A stretch of DNA of 64,000 nucleotides from Oleispirillum sp963668495 (GTDB taxonomy: Bacteria; Pseudomonadota; Alphaproteobacteria; Rhodospirillales; Rhodospirillaceae): positions 1-64,000 of the forward strand of contig OY764545.1 of assembly GCA_963668495.1 (NCBI GenBank), read 5' to 3'. The notes below the pieces were generated by a model. It worked only from the letters and a program-made list of their open reading frames with translations, made no database searches and was not told the DNA's origin. Below are positions 51,484 through 61,071 of the stretch, in pieces. Within the stretch, counting starts at the first letter, position 1. Each line of letters starts with the position of its first letter. A program made the translations under genes and the position numbers.

Positions 51484-53417
51484 CTAGAAACTTGCTTTCA
51501 AGTTGACAAAGGCACTGCGCCCCGGTGCCGTGATTTTGGTACGGCTGGCGGAGTTTACGTGCGAACCAACTAAGTGTTCCTCATAACTGGCATCAAACAA
51601 ATTGTTGATCCCTGCCGCCAAAGAAACGCCCTTACCAATTCTCACGCCACCATATAGATCAACAGTGGCAAAGCCGTTACCTTCGCTGCCATCAAATCCC
51701 AATGCGGTTGTGGCATCCGCGTCCACCCGGTCCTGCGTGCTGACAAGACGAAGCTTAGCCCCTGCATTCCACTGACCGATTGTGTCCAGCTTACCTTGGT
51801 AATCGACCAAGAAGTTCGCCTCAAAAGGTGCGATTTGATACAAGGCGCGATCATCGCTGTCATTGTTCCCCCAAAGATAGGACAACTGTGCAGCCGCTGA
51901 CCAGTTTTGGTCCATGTTCCACCGCCCCTCAAGATTGGCTCCAAGGAACATGGCATCTACATTGCGGTAGATTAATGCCCCATCACTTGCGGTGGTACCG
52001 CTTTGTCCATGAGCACGGTCCCATGTGATAAAGTTATCTACGGAATCGACATAACCAGACAGCTTGATTTGAACATTGTTTACATCAAACACGCGGTCCG
52101 CCTTCTCCGCCAGCTTGCCGTAGCCCTTGTAGTGAGCGCCTGTCCAAACAAAACCCAATTCTGCTTTGTGGTGAGCTTCGGGATCCAGATCCGGATTGCC
52201 AATCCACCGTTTGCTGGCACTGGTGTGTGTAACAGCATGGTAAGCCTCCGTATTGTCAGGCGATCGGACTTTCCGGCTGACATCACCAAAGATCTTGGCT
52301 CGCTTACCCGCCAATGCTTGGGTTAACCGCACGCGCGCAGACACGTTATGATCGGTTCGGTCAAAATCACCGGTCACACCGTAATAGGATTGGTACAAAT
52401 CTGACGGAGAGCGATTCCATTGCACGGCGCCACCGCCTGTAAACGTCCCCATGTCATTAGCAGCCCCTGGACTTGCATGCACATAATCATACCGTGCTCC
52501 AGTCTCCAGATTTAAGCCGCCTCCAAGTTTGCGCTTACCAACCACTTCCGTAGCGAAGCGATGGGTCGTTACATCCGGCAATTTAATGGTCGTAATGGCT
52601 TCACCGGATGCATCGTTATAACGACGGGCATCTTGATTACCCCAACTGCCTCGGACTGTAGCAGAGGACTGCCAACCCGCGACGGCAAACTTCGCCGTCC
52701 CTTTTCCTTCCACATATGTCGTGTCCGTATCTACTCGCGTATATTTCCCGGAATATCGGTTTTTATAGTTATCCATGCTGCGCTCAGCATCTTTCGCTGC
52801 GAGCTCAAGACCAACGCTTTTTAAGACGTTACCGCCTACTTTGTGGTTGAGGGCAAGCTTTCCGCCCAAGCGATCATGCTTTGTCACATCCATGGTACTG
52901 TGCGGTTGCTGATCATCATGGATGCTGTCTCGCATGGCCTGAAACTTCAACGCTGTTCCCGGGTGCAGCGTCCATTTAGCCAAAACATGCTCCGTATCCC
53001 GCTGATAGCCAAACTCTACATCATCGCCGTGACCATCCGTGTAATCGTTGGCATGCACATATCGACCACCCGCCATCAGCAGGACATCTTGCAATTTCAC
53101 ACGTGCTATAGCCCCAGCATATCCGGCATTGGCTTGGCCGTCATACCCGGTTATCGCTTTAAAGGCTTGTTTGCCTTTTGCCTCTTTCGTGTCAATACCC
53201 TGTGTAAGTGGCAATTGCGTATCCCGGCTGTATTGCATCACTGGTTCAGCAGTCAGAAGATTTTTCAACTTCACGGACCACCCCGTGCATGGCGGCGCAT
53301 TCCCCACGTATCAACAAAGTCTTTCGCGTAGACTGGTGAGGCAGAAGCCAAAAGCCCCAACAGGCTCACCCCAAATAAAAGACGGTTGCAGGTTTGTTTC
53401 TTATGATTACACGACAT
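51484..53417 (-). pseudogene. Broken TonB-dependent copper-receptor-like gene lacking its plug
   Basis: The remnant has two parts in different frames. The first (53417-53271) is a 48-codon piece encoding a good signal peptide (NRLLFGVSLLGLLASASPVYA) that ends in a TGA. The second (53307-51484) is a beta-barrel of about 600 residues in another frame, ending with a typical INNLFDASYEEHL...FVNLKASF terminus. The plug domain of about 180 residues, which carries the TonB box and ligand site, is absent. The barrel resembles the OprC/NosA copper-receptor group by GGRYVHANDYTDGHGDDVEF and the MDNYKNR-type strand. A deletion plus frameshift is the simplest reading. It lies near a LysR gene and a metal/peptide-type ABC operon. 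Confidence 0.75.
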
Positions 53418-53692
53418 GAACTTTAACCCCTCGAATCATGGTGTCAAAACTGGATAAATCTCATCCACTGGACCACACACGAGAAGCGAAGTAATAGTAT
53501 TACAAACTTACTGTCAACATAAGTTATTCTGATAATCGTTATTCAAAAATCTGATATGTGCAAAAATAATCATTAATATTCATAAGTATACATAGATACT
53601 TTAGTATTGGTTTTCGTAACAATAAATTGGCATCACTTTCAGCTCTGACATCAGAAACATCTCAACACCAAAAAATATGCAAAATAGGGAAG
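53418..53692. promoter_or_regulatory. A+T-rich region with a Fur-like site upstream of TonB remnant
   Basis: TGATAATCGTTATTC (53530-53544) matches a 7-1-7 Fur-type dyad at 11 of 14 positions, about 115 bases before the signal-peptide start. The 275-base region holds no gene. Metal control of the former receptor is an inference. Confidence 0.35.
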
Positions 53693-54574
53693 CTAACAAA
53701 CTGCCTTACACAAAATCGTATCCACAGCCTTTAACAAGGGGTCACGATCTCGCGCAGCCAAATGCGCAAACAGCACCCGAACATAGTTTTGTGCCGAACA
53801 CAGCAGATCGACCTCACCGTTATCACGAGCTGCAATTGCCGTTTCTTCGTGAAGCATACCAATCCCCGCCCCACTTGCCAGCAATGACCGCGTTACTTTC
53901 TCATGATCGACACTAATAAAGCGTTTCGGCCTGAAATTATGTCGAAGGAATAAATTCTCAGCAACCTTACCACAGCACGTACTGGCGACAGGACATATCC
54001 AAGGCAAATCTGCCAAAACTTGCCAATCCAGCTCGTCTTGTGGAACGACAAGCCCCTTTGACGCAGCTAAGAACACACCGAAGGAGCCAACCTCCAAACA
54101 CTTCAGGTCGTTATCAGGTGTTCCTGCCTCGTTATAAAACCCTGCATCAAGTTCACCACTGCGCAATGCCTTCAGAATATCAGCAGATGCGCCATGCCGG
54201 AGTTCAACCTCCAAATCTGGATAGGTTTGCGCCAGTTCCATAAGCAAATGTTCTAGTACCGCCGCACTGGAATCTCCTCCTCCTGCACCAATGCGGAGCT
54301 GACCACTTAACCGACCTTTGATACGGATGGCTTCATCCAACAGATCCCGATGTGCGGCAAGGATGTCTTCTGCCCGCTGCAACAAGCTGCGCCCATCGAT
54401 CGTCAGTTGCATCCCGCGAGGCGTGCGCTCGAACAAAGCAAGGCCAAGTGTGTCTTCCATGGTCTTGATATGGGCACTTACGGCTGGCTGGCTGAGGTAT
54501 AAACTCGACGAAGCCCTGGTCAGGCTACCTTCGCGAGCCACTGTGATGAAGGTTTTTAACTGATGAATGTCCAT
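53693..54574 (-). CDS. LysR-family transcriptional regulator
   Basis: The 293-residue regulator has the N-terminal helix-turn-helix MDIHQLKTFITVAREGSLTRASSSLYLSQPAVSAHI and an effector domain typical of LysR. The effector domain contains an unusual Cys cluster (CPVASTCCGK) near residues 185-200, which could sense a metal or thiol. No strong ribosome site precedes the ATG at 54574. It follows the SLC13-type permease by 37 bases, likely in one operon. Probable targets are that permease and the divergent ABC operon. Confidence 0.9.
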   Translation of the reverse strand: MDIHQLKTFITVAREGSLTRASSSLYLSQPAVSAHIKTMEDTLGLALFERTPRGMQLTIDGRSLLQRAEDILAAHRDLLDEAIRIKGRLSGQLRIGAGGGDSSAAVLEHLLMELAQTYPDLEVELRHGASADILKALRSGELDAGFYNEAGTPDNDLKCLEVGSFGVFLAASKGLVVPQDELDWQVLADLPWICPVASTCCGKVAENLFLRHNFRPKRFISVDHEKVTRSLLASGAGIGMLHEETAIAARDNGEVDLLCSAQNYVRVLFAHLAARDRDPLLKAVDTILCKAVC

Positions 54575-54611
54575 AGCTTATTTTTCCCAACGTAAGACGC
54601 ACCAAACGGCT

Positions 54612-56003
54612 TCAGATCATGCCAAACACTTCCCACCACAGCGCGTCCAACGGTAGCAATAAAATCACTGTAATCGCAAACATTATCAGGCATAACCGTG
54701 TCATTGCCCGATGCGGGACATGACCAACCTGCATTGCCATAATCAAAGGTGGGGCCTGATAAGGTAGCACGACACTGGAGAACGCCAAAACCTGCGTCAT
54801 CAGCACACTCTCCAATGGCAAATCACTGATCGCGACCAGACCTTCAGCCACTGGCGTCATGACCGAGGGGACACCCGGCATACTTGTCACAAGGCCAACC
54901 AAAGCGGACATCCCGGTTAAGCGCGCAAGAGTCTGATAGGGGCTGGCCTGCGATAAATCCACAACTGCAGCCATGCCCCGCACAACCGCCTCACCCAAGC
55001 CCGTATATGATATGACAGCACCAAGCCCCATAATCCCGGCAACAAAAAACAAAGACCCATAGTTGATATCAGCACGCAGGCAATTTTCCGGACACAGCCC
55101 GGCCTGCGGCCACAGGCAAATCACTGCGGCCATAAGTCCGATCCAGCCTGCGGAAATGTGATGCCAGCTGTCGGTAAACCAACCCACGAGACATGCTGTC
55201 AGGACGGCAAGCAATACATGTTCTTGAACAGACAATGGCTGCCTTACGTCGTCCCGGCGCTTAGGCAGCATCGGGTCATGATCAGGAAACAAACGCACAA
55301 CCACGACAACCAGCACCACAGCCTTCAACAGCCCCAAAACCGGAAAATGCAGCAGTAAATAGTGCCAATAGGAAATGTGTATTCCAAACATGGTTTCCGC
55401 CATTCCTGCCAACATCATGTTGGGGACATTGGCTGGAAGGATAGCAAACGCAGGCAAAAAAGTACCGAACGCAGCCGTTACCAACACTCCGATACGTCCA
55501 TTTGAACCTGCCTCATACCCCATTTCTTCAGCCAAAGTCGCAACAATGGGAACAAGCAAGACAACACGCCCGACCGCCGACGGCATTATAAAAGCCATTA
55601 TCACCGCCAAGCCACAAACCCCTGCAATGGTTCCGGCATAGCTTTCCCGAAACACGCGGCTCAGAATGCGCGCAATACGTTGCCCCAATCCAGTAAAACG
55701 AATTGCTGTGCTCAACACCAACCCACTGAACAACAACCAAAACGTTGAGGTCACAAACCCGGAAAACACTGTGCCTGCCGGAACCCCCACCAAGGTAATT
55801 GCCGCCACAAAGAAGACCAACGCCGTCCAAAATTCTGGCACCACAGATGTGGCCCATAAACCGATACAGAATATGGCAAGACCTGCCGTTGCAGAGGTTT
55901 CATAGGGCAGACGAGTTGCCAAGAGCATCGCAACACTGGTTGCGATGGTGACAAGCACACACACCAGCCCGATACGACGGGTCGAAACTGTCAATTGGAT
56001 CAT
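54612..56003 (-). CDS. SLC13/DASS-type anion permease
   Basis: This inner-membrane transporter of 463 residues has about 12 helices. Features such as FCIGLWATSVVPEFWTALVFF, FIMPSAVGRVVLLVPIV, ILPANVPNMMLAGMAE and SMPGVPSVMTPVAEGLVAI place it in the SLC13/sodium-sulfate symporter (DASS) superfamily. These carry di- and tricarboxylates, sulfate or similar anions with Na+; the exact substrate is unknown. The ATG at 56003 has AAGG ten bases upstream. LysR lies downstream; the ABC operon is divergent, 392 bases away. Confidence 0.85.
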   Translation of the reverse strand: MIQLTVSTRRIGLVCVLVTIATSVAMLLATRLPYETSATAGLAIFCIGLWATSVVPEFWTALVFFVAAITLVGVPAGTVFSGFVTSTFWLLFSGLVLSTAIRFTGLGQRIARILSRVFRESYAGTIAGVCGLAVIMAFIMPSAVGRVVLLVPIVATLAEEMGYEAGSNGRIGVLVTAAFGTFLPAFAILPANVPNMMLAGMAETMFGIHISYWHYLLLHFPVLGLLKAVVLVVVVVRLFPDHDPMLPKRRDDVRQPLSVQEHVLLAVLTACLVGWFTDSWHHISAGWIGLMAAVICLWPQAGLCPENCLRADINYGSLFFVAGIMGLGAVISYTGLGEAVVRGMAAVVDLSQASPYQTLARLTGMSALVGLVTSMPGVPSVMTPVAEGLVAISDLPLESVLMTQVLAFSSVVLPYQAPPLIMAMQVGHVPHRAMTRLCLIMFAITVILLLPLDALWWEVFGMI

Positions 56004-56395
56004 GAGCGAAAGGCCTTAGCTGTAATGTTAGGTGCGAAACGTTCACTTCACATCTTGTTGACCTCGACAATCTTCTGATTGCACCGCCCCTGACAAATCG
56101 AAAAACCGGAGCCTAGCCTTCAGAATTTCTGAACCCTTGCCCTCAGCTTTTCCGAAACCTTCCCTCATGAATAACGATTTGTACTGCCGCCTGTTTTAAG
56201 GAATAGATCATGCGCCACAGCACGGCAGGTAGGCTTGCCCTGACATATTTACCCTCATGCACGGGCAGCGTTGTTCTTCACTATGCCTAAACACCCACCC
56301 TTCCGTGCTGTGACAAACACTCAATGACCTTCAAGTGTCCACAGGCCGACCACACCACGTCTCACGCCACCACTAATCGATACGGTATACCATAA
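56004..56395. promoter_or_regulatory. Divergent control region between anion permease and ABC operon
   Basis: The region carries a perfect LysR-type dyad TTCAGAA-T-TTCTGAA (56119-56133, a T-N11-A site) and two near-identical tandem repeats TTTCTGAACCCTTGCCCTCA (56126-56145) and TTTCCGAAACCTTCCCTCA (56149-56167), with a period of 23 bases. It also carries a block shared with the region before the second binding-protein gene (56345-56395). No gene is present. The sites would suit regulation by the LysR protein. Confidence 0.5.
56379..56393 (+). promoter_or_regulatory. Shared element GATACGGTATACCAT, copy 1
   Basis: This 15-base element, with palindromic GGTATACC at 56384-56391, ends two bases before the ATG of the first binding-protein gene. 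The same 15 bases are at 58347-58361 before the second. TATACC resembles a -10 hexamer placed so that transcription would begin at or near the ATG. Confidence 0.5.
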
Positions 56396-58039
56396 ATGGC
56401 TTTACTTCACTTTTCCCAAACAAAGTTCCTTACCCATTCGGGCATTATCATTGGCGCGTTGGCTCTTGCTATGGCCAGTTCAAGTACTGCACAGGCCAGT
56501 AAAATCGATACACAAAGCCACGCTTCCCCCATGCTGTTCCCACCCGCTGCTTTGCCAAAAAACGATCCGCAAACGCTGGTTATGGCTGATGGCAAAGGTG
56601 ACAGGGGCATGCTGGCCCCGTACACCCATCACAAAAATGGTTTTGGCTACCTTTACACCAGTTACATGTTTGACACCCTTTTAGGCCAAGACCCGAAGGG
56701 CAACCCGGCACCCAATCTGGCTAAGTCATGGGAGTTATCTGACGATGGATTGATGTGTGAGCTGATCTTGTCAAAAAATGCCCAATGGCATGATGGCCGG
56801 CCTGTCACCATTGACGACGTCACCTTCACGTTTGCCTATATGACCAAACACCCATACGCTTATGTTTCCCTTGATGCCGTCAAAAAGGTTGAGGCAATCG
56901 GTAGTGACAAAATCCGCATCACTTTGAAGTACCCTGACGCCAGTTTGCTATCCGCAAAACTGATAGCAATGCCGATCCTGCCCAAACATATCTACGAGAA
57001 ACAGCCGATCCCGGCCCGATTCCTGTCACCTAAAGCTGCCATCGGGAGTGGTCCCTATAAGCTGGTCAGTTATGATAAGGCTGTTGGGCGCTACACATTT
57101 GCCAAGAACCCAAATTATTCTTTTGGGCAGGCCAAGTTCGACAATCTGGCAATTGTCCGTATGGGAGCAGACGCCGCGATACAAGCCGCAAAAACCGGAC
57201 AAGTGGATGTCATTGCCCGCCTCCCCTATGATCGGATTGACGCCGCCCGCGAATCCGGCCTGAACGTCACCACCGCCAGCAGCAATCTTCCAGCTCGTCT
57301 GGCGTTCAACCATCACAAACGGTTAAAAGACAAACAACTACGCCATGCACTGGCCTATGCCATCGACCGTAAAGCTATTCTCGACATTGTGTTCCGCGGC
57401 GGAGGATTGGTCGCGGAAACCGGATACTTCCAAAAGGACTCCCCTTGGCACGGGGAACAAGGCGACCCGGCCTATTCATTCAATCCGGCAAAAGCCGCAA
57501 AGCTCCTGACTGATTTTGGCTGGAAACGCAATACGGATGGAACATGGCTAGAGAATGGGCAGCCAGTCAAATTCAGCCTGATTGCCGGAAAAGAATACAA
57601 AAAACTGGCACAAGTGGTTTCTGGACAGTTGGGTACATTTGGCATTGCCACGGATTTGCGTATCCTTGGCCGTAGTGTTCTTTCCAGTCGGATCAAGGAA
57701 AATGATTATGACTTGGCACTGCTGTCCATTAGCACCATCGGCGACCCGGTGAACATCGCCCGGCGCGTTATGGGCGGGTCGTGGAAAGGGGACCGTTTCC
57801 GCAGCAACGCAGAAATGAAATCCGTAATCAAAGCCCAACAAAAAGCCAACGACCCGAAGGAACGAGAAAAGCTTCTGCATCGTTTCCAAGCACTTTATGC
57901 GGAGGAACTCCCCTCTTACATGTTGGTCAACCCGTACTGGGCTATTGCTTACAACAACAAAGTCGCCCCCTATTTTGTGCCCAACGGTGTCGCATTCGGC
58001 ATTCCTCTCGCCGTGCATAAATACACTTTCATGCACTAA
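56396..58039 (+). CDS. Periplasmic solute-binding protein (SBP_bac_5: peptide/nickel/opine type), first copy
   Basis: A binding protein of 547 residues with a signal peptide (IIIGALALAMASSSTAQA). Family features: MFDTLLGQDPKGNPAPNLAKSWELSDDG, WHDGRPVTIDDVTFTF, AIGSGPYKLVSYDKAVGRYTF, LRHALAYAIDRKAILD. It feeds the downstream permeases. SBP_bac_5 proteins bind peptides, nickel chelates, opines or other amphiphiles; the ligand cannot be told by eye. No Shine-Dalgarno sequence is visible before ATG 56396. It is paralogous to the next gene (very similar along the whole length). Confidence 0.9.
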   Translation: MALLHFSQTKFLTHSGIIIGALALAMASSSTAQASKIDTQSHASPMLFPPAALPKNDPQTLVMADGKGDRGMLAPYTHHKNGFGYLYTSYMFDTLLGQDPKGNPAPNLAKSWELSDDGLMCELILSKNAQWHDGRPVTIDDVTFTFAYMTKHPYAYVSLDAVKKVEAIGSDKIRITLKYPDASLLSAKLIAMPILPKHIYEKQPIPARFLSPKAAIGSGPYKLVSYDKAVGRYTFAKNPNYSFGQAKFDNLAIVRMGADAAIQAAKTGQVDVIARLPYDRIDAARESGLNVTTASSNLPARLAFNHHKRLKDKQLRHALAYAIDRKAILDIVFRGGGLVAETGYFQKDSPWHGEQGDPAYSFNPAKAAKLLTDFGWKRNTDGTWLENGQPVKFSLIAGKEYKKLAQVVSGQLGTFGIATDLRILGRSVLSSRIKENDYDLALLSISTIGDPVNIARRVMGGSWKGDRFRSNAEMKSVIKAQQKANDPKEREKLLHRFQALYAEELPSYMLVNPYWAIAYNNKVAPYFVPNGVAFGIPLAVHKYTFMH

Positions 58040-58058
58040 TTTTGCATATAAGAACACC

Positions 58059-58097
58059 AAACCAATGCCCTTGGGACACCCTGAGGACATTGGTTTT
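58059..58097 (+). terminator. Hairpin after first binding-protein gene
   Basis: AAACCAATG (58059-58067) pairs with CATTGGTTT (58088-58096), followed by a short T run. It is a plausible weak terminator, so the second binding protein likely has its own promoter. Confidence 0.55.
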
Positions 58098-58364
58098 CTG
58101 TAGCCAATATACCCCTCAGTTATTCTTATTGCTGCCTTCACGAATATCGATTTGCACCGGACGCCAAAGTGTTGAATACATCTACCTCCCCAGTTTGGCA
58201 TGTGTCCTGTCACTGACCAATGATAGGATTGCGACCAGAGGCAGCAGGCTTAACCAACTTCCTCTCTCTGTTATCTCTGCCAAGCTGCAACCCGTAATCT
58301 ACAATTGATTTGATGCCGACCACACCAAATCACCACTCAACAATTAGATACGGTATACCATCAC
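58098..58364 (+). promoter_or_regulatory. Control region of the second binding-protein gene with shared block
   Basis: The block 58315-58364 resembles 56345-56395: both start GCCGACCACACCA and both end with the shared GATACGGTATACCAT (here 58347-58361, with GGTATACC at 58352-58359) directly before the ATG. The rest of the region shows nothing recognisable. Confidence 0.5.
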
Positions 58365-59999
58365 ATGAATGTCTTACCATCACGCCTGATTTTGGCAGCA
58401 GCTCTTTCAACCACGCTGGCGATACCAGCCGCCTTCGCCAGCACAGCCAAATCTTCCTCCACTGTCACTATCGGTCATACCACCAAAAAAGAGACATCCG
58501 CCCAAACTGCACCCCCAAAAAACGATGCAAAAACCCTGATTATTGCGGATAGCCGGGGTGACCGTGGCATGCTGTCCCCCTATGTGCATCACAAAAACGG
58601 CTTTGGATACCTGTACACTGGGTATGTATTTGACACTTTGCTGGGACAAAACAAAGACAGCAGCATTACATCCGGGTTGGCCCAAACTTGGGAAGTTTCT
58701 GACAACGGCACGGTATACAACATCGAACTGGCAAGAAATGCACAATGGCATGACGGCACCCCGGTGACAGCTAAGGATGTTGCCTTTACCTTTTCCTATA
58801 CGGCGCAGCATCCCTACACTTTCGCCCCTCAGGGATCGATTCACTCTGTAGAGGCCGTGTCAGATCATCATGTACGCATCACTCTTAAACATCCAGACAA
58901 CAGCCTGCCGACCACCACACTGGTCTCACTCCCCATTCTACCAAGGCATATTTTCCAGGGCCAAGACACCCCAAATCAGTTCACCACGGCGAAATCAGCC
59001 ACAGGCAGCGGCCCCTATAAGCTCGCCAATTATGATAAGGCCTTGGGTCGCTACATCCTGACCCGCAACGCTGCATTTTATGGAAATGACGCAAAATTCG
59101 ACAAGCTAGCCATCATTAGAATGCGGCCCGATGCGGCTATTCAAGCCGCAAAAAGCAGGCAAATAGACGTGATTTCCAAACTACCATATTCACGTATTGC
59201 TGCTGCAAAGCAAGCTGGACTCAATGTCTCAACCGCCAGCAGCAACCATCCTGCCCGCTTGGCTTTCAATCACTTCAAACGTTTTCAGGATAAAACTTTA
59301 CGCCACGCATTGGCATATGTGATTGATCGCAAGGCTATTCTCGACATTGTGTACCAAGGCGGCGGCACAATTGCGGAAACCGGGTATTTCCAAAAAGATT
59401 CACCATGGCATGCGGAGCAAAATGACCCGCAGTATACCCACGACCTGATCAAAGCCACCTCATTACTCAAAAAGCATGGCTGGACGCGCAATGGTGCCGG
59501 GCGATGGGAAGAAAACGGTAAGCCAGTTCAACTCAATCTCATTTCTGGCAAGAAATTCAAGAATCTGGCTAAGGTTGTCGGAGCCCAGCTTGAAAGCTTT
59601 GGCGTTGCCGTGGATATACGCATCATGGGCCGCAGCGAAATGTCGAGCCAGATCAAAGCCAACGACTATGACTTGGCACTTTTGACCATCAGCACCAACG
59701 GTGATCCGGCGACCATTGCCCGCCGGGTATTTGGACGCTCATGGAAAGGGGAACGTTTCCAACGCAACGAGGAAATGAAGGCAGTCATTAAGGCCCAGCA
59801 ACAAATTCAGGACCCAAAAGAACGCAAGAAACTCCTGCATCGTTTTCAGGAACTCTATGCTGATGAGTTGCCGTCTTACATGCTGGTCAATCCGTACTGG
59901 TCCGTTGCCTATAACGACAAAGCCACCCCGTACTTCATGCCAAACGGTGTTGCATTCGGGATCCCGCTGGCGGTGCACCGTTACGCATTCATCAACTGA
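58365..59999 (+). CDS. Periplasmic solute-binding protein (SBP_bac_5), second copy
   Basis: The 544-residue paralogue of the gene at 56396-58039 is collinear with it over nearly its full length (for example VFDTLLGQNKDSS, WHDGTPVTAKDVAFTF, TGSGPYKLANYDKALGRYI, LRHALAYVIDRKAILDIVYQGGG). The signal peptide is PSRLILAAALSTTLAIPAAFA. The ATG at 58365 lacks a Shine-Dalgarno sequence, as in the first copy. The N-terminal mature part differs most, so ligand ranges may differ. A hairpin separates it from the permease genes. Confidence 0.9.
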   Translation: MNVLPSRLILAAALSTTLAIPAAFASTAKSSSTVTIGHTTKKETSAQTAPPKNDAKTLIIADSRGDRGMLSPYVHHKNGFGYLYTGYVFDTLLGQNKDSSITSGLAQTWEVSDNGTVYNIELARNAQWHDGTPVTAKDVAFTFSYTAQHPYTFAPQGSIHSVEAVSDHHVRITLKHPDNSLPTTTLVSLPILPRHIFQGQDTPNQFTTAKSATGSGPYKLANYDKALGRYILTRNAAFYGNDAKFDKLAIIRMRPDAAIQAAKSRQIDVISKLPYSRIAAAKQAGLNVSTASSNHPARLAFNHFKRFQDKTLRHALAYVIDRKAILDIVYQGGGTIAETGYFQKDSPWHAEQNDPQYTHDLIKATSLLKKHGWTRNGAGRWEENGKPVQLNLISGKKFKNLAKVVGAQLESFGVAVDIRIMGRSEMSSQIKANDYDLALLTISTNGDPATIARRVFGRSWKGERFQRNEEMKAVIKAQQQIQDPKERKKLLHRFQELYADELPSYMLVNPYWSVAYNDKATPYFMPNGVAFGIPLAVHRYAFIN

Positions 60000-60020
60000 G
60001 AACACGACATCTGACACACT

Positions 60021-60056
60021 GAGGTGATGCCCTTAGAGAGGCCAAGGCATCACCTC
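60021..60056 (+). other. Hairpin between second binding protein and permease genes
   Basis: GAGGTGATGCC (60021-60031) and GGCATCACCTC (60046-60056) are perfectly complementary over 11 pairs, with no T run. Such hairpins protect upstream mRNA or reduce read-through so that the binding protein outnumbers the permeases, as in other ABC operons. Confidence 0.6.
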
Positions 60057-60081
60057 TGACAAGAAAGACGGACACACGACA

Positions 60082-61071
60082 GTGCCAATCTACAAGCATA
60101 CTCACACCTCATGGCGACATGATTTGATCAACCGCATTGCTATTCTGTTTTTTCTGGTTCTTTTGACATTTGTTTTGCCACGTAGCATGCCCGGAGATCC
60201 GCTGGAGATCATGCTCTCCTCCGATGTGGTCCGCGATCTGTCAGAAGCCGAAATCACCATTATGCGTCAGCAATTGGGATTGGATGGGTCATGGGGGCAG
60301 CAACTGATCCAGTATTTGCAAGACCTGTTACATGGCAATTTAGGCTACTCCCTCCACCATGGGACCCCAGTGTCCGAACTGTTATGCAACGCACTGCCAT
60401 GGACTGCATTGCTGGTCTTAGGCGCAATGCCGGTTTATCTCTTCTTTGGTGTCATTGCCGGAATTGAGGCCGGGCGTTCCGCTCATCAACGGAAAGATCA
60501 TATTTTATCTGGCGTCATGATTATCCTCGCCAGCATCCCTCCGTTCACCGCCGCAGTGATTTTGCAAATGGTCTTTGGCATGTATTGGCCAATCCTGCCC
60601 ACTAGCGGCGCGGAACCCATCTTTCCCGCCACAGAACCATGGGCCAAAGCCTTTGGCATCCTGCAACATGCGGTTCTGCCAGTGATTGCCCTAGCTCTGC
60701 ACGAAGTCATTCGTTTCTTTTTTGTCGCACGCGGGGAAGCCACCAGCCTTTCCGTACGCCCCTTTCTCATCAACGCACGTGCCCGCGGCATTTATGGCTG
60801 GCGAGAACGCAAAGACTATTTCGGACGCAACCTTTTGCCGGTTCTGTTTGCACGGATTGGGGACTCCATCACCGTACTGATCAGCTTGGTAATTTATATT
60901 GAGGTCGTCTTCTCCTACCCCGGTATTGGACTGTTGATTTATGACGCCATTGTTGATCGCGACTATATCCTGCTGCAAGGCGCCGTATTGGGATTGGCCG
61001 TTTTCATCTTGACCGTCAATTGGTGCGCAGATAGGGCAATTGCGGCCTTTACTAAGCGGGAGCATGTCTAA
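60082..61071 (+). CDS. ABC transporter permease, DppB/NikB type
   Basis: The 329-residue inner-membrane subunit has the N-terminal helix RIAILFFLVLLTFVLPRSMPGDP, typical of DppB-type permeases, five or six further helices, and an EAA-like loop with INARARGIYGWRERKDYFGRNLLPVLF. It starts at GTG 60082 with no clear ribosome site. The next permease begins at its stop codon (TAATG), so the two are translationally coupled. Confidence 0.88.
   Translation: MPIYKHTHTSWRHDLINRIAILFFLVLLTFVLPRSMPGDPLEIMLSSDVVRDLSEAEITIMRQQLGLDGSWGQQLIQYLQDLLHGNLGYSLHHGTPVSELLCNALPWTALLVLGAMPVYLFFGVIAGIEAGRSAHQRKDHILSGVMIILASIPPFTAAVILQMVFGMYWPILPTSGAEPIFPATEPWAKAFGILQHAVLPVIALALHEVIRFFFVARGEATSLSVRPFLINARARGIYGWRERKDYFGRNLLPVLFARIGDSITVLISLVIYIEVVFSYPGIGLLIYDAIVDRDYILLQGAVLGLAVFILTVNWCADRAIAAFTKREHV

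Noticed and set aside
53271..53417. The 48-codon signal-peptide frame as an independent small gene
   Set aside because: It reads as the intact 5' end of the broken receptor gene, and stops just where the barrel frame begins.
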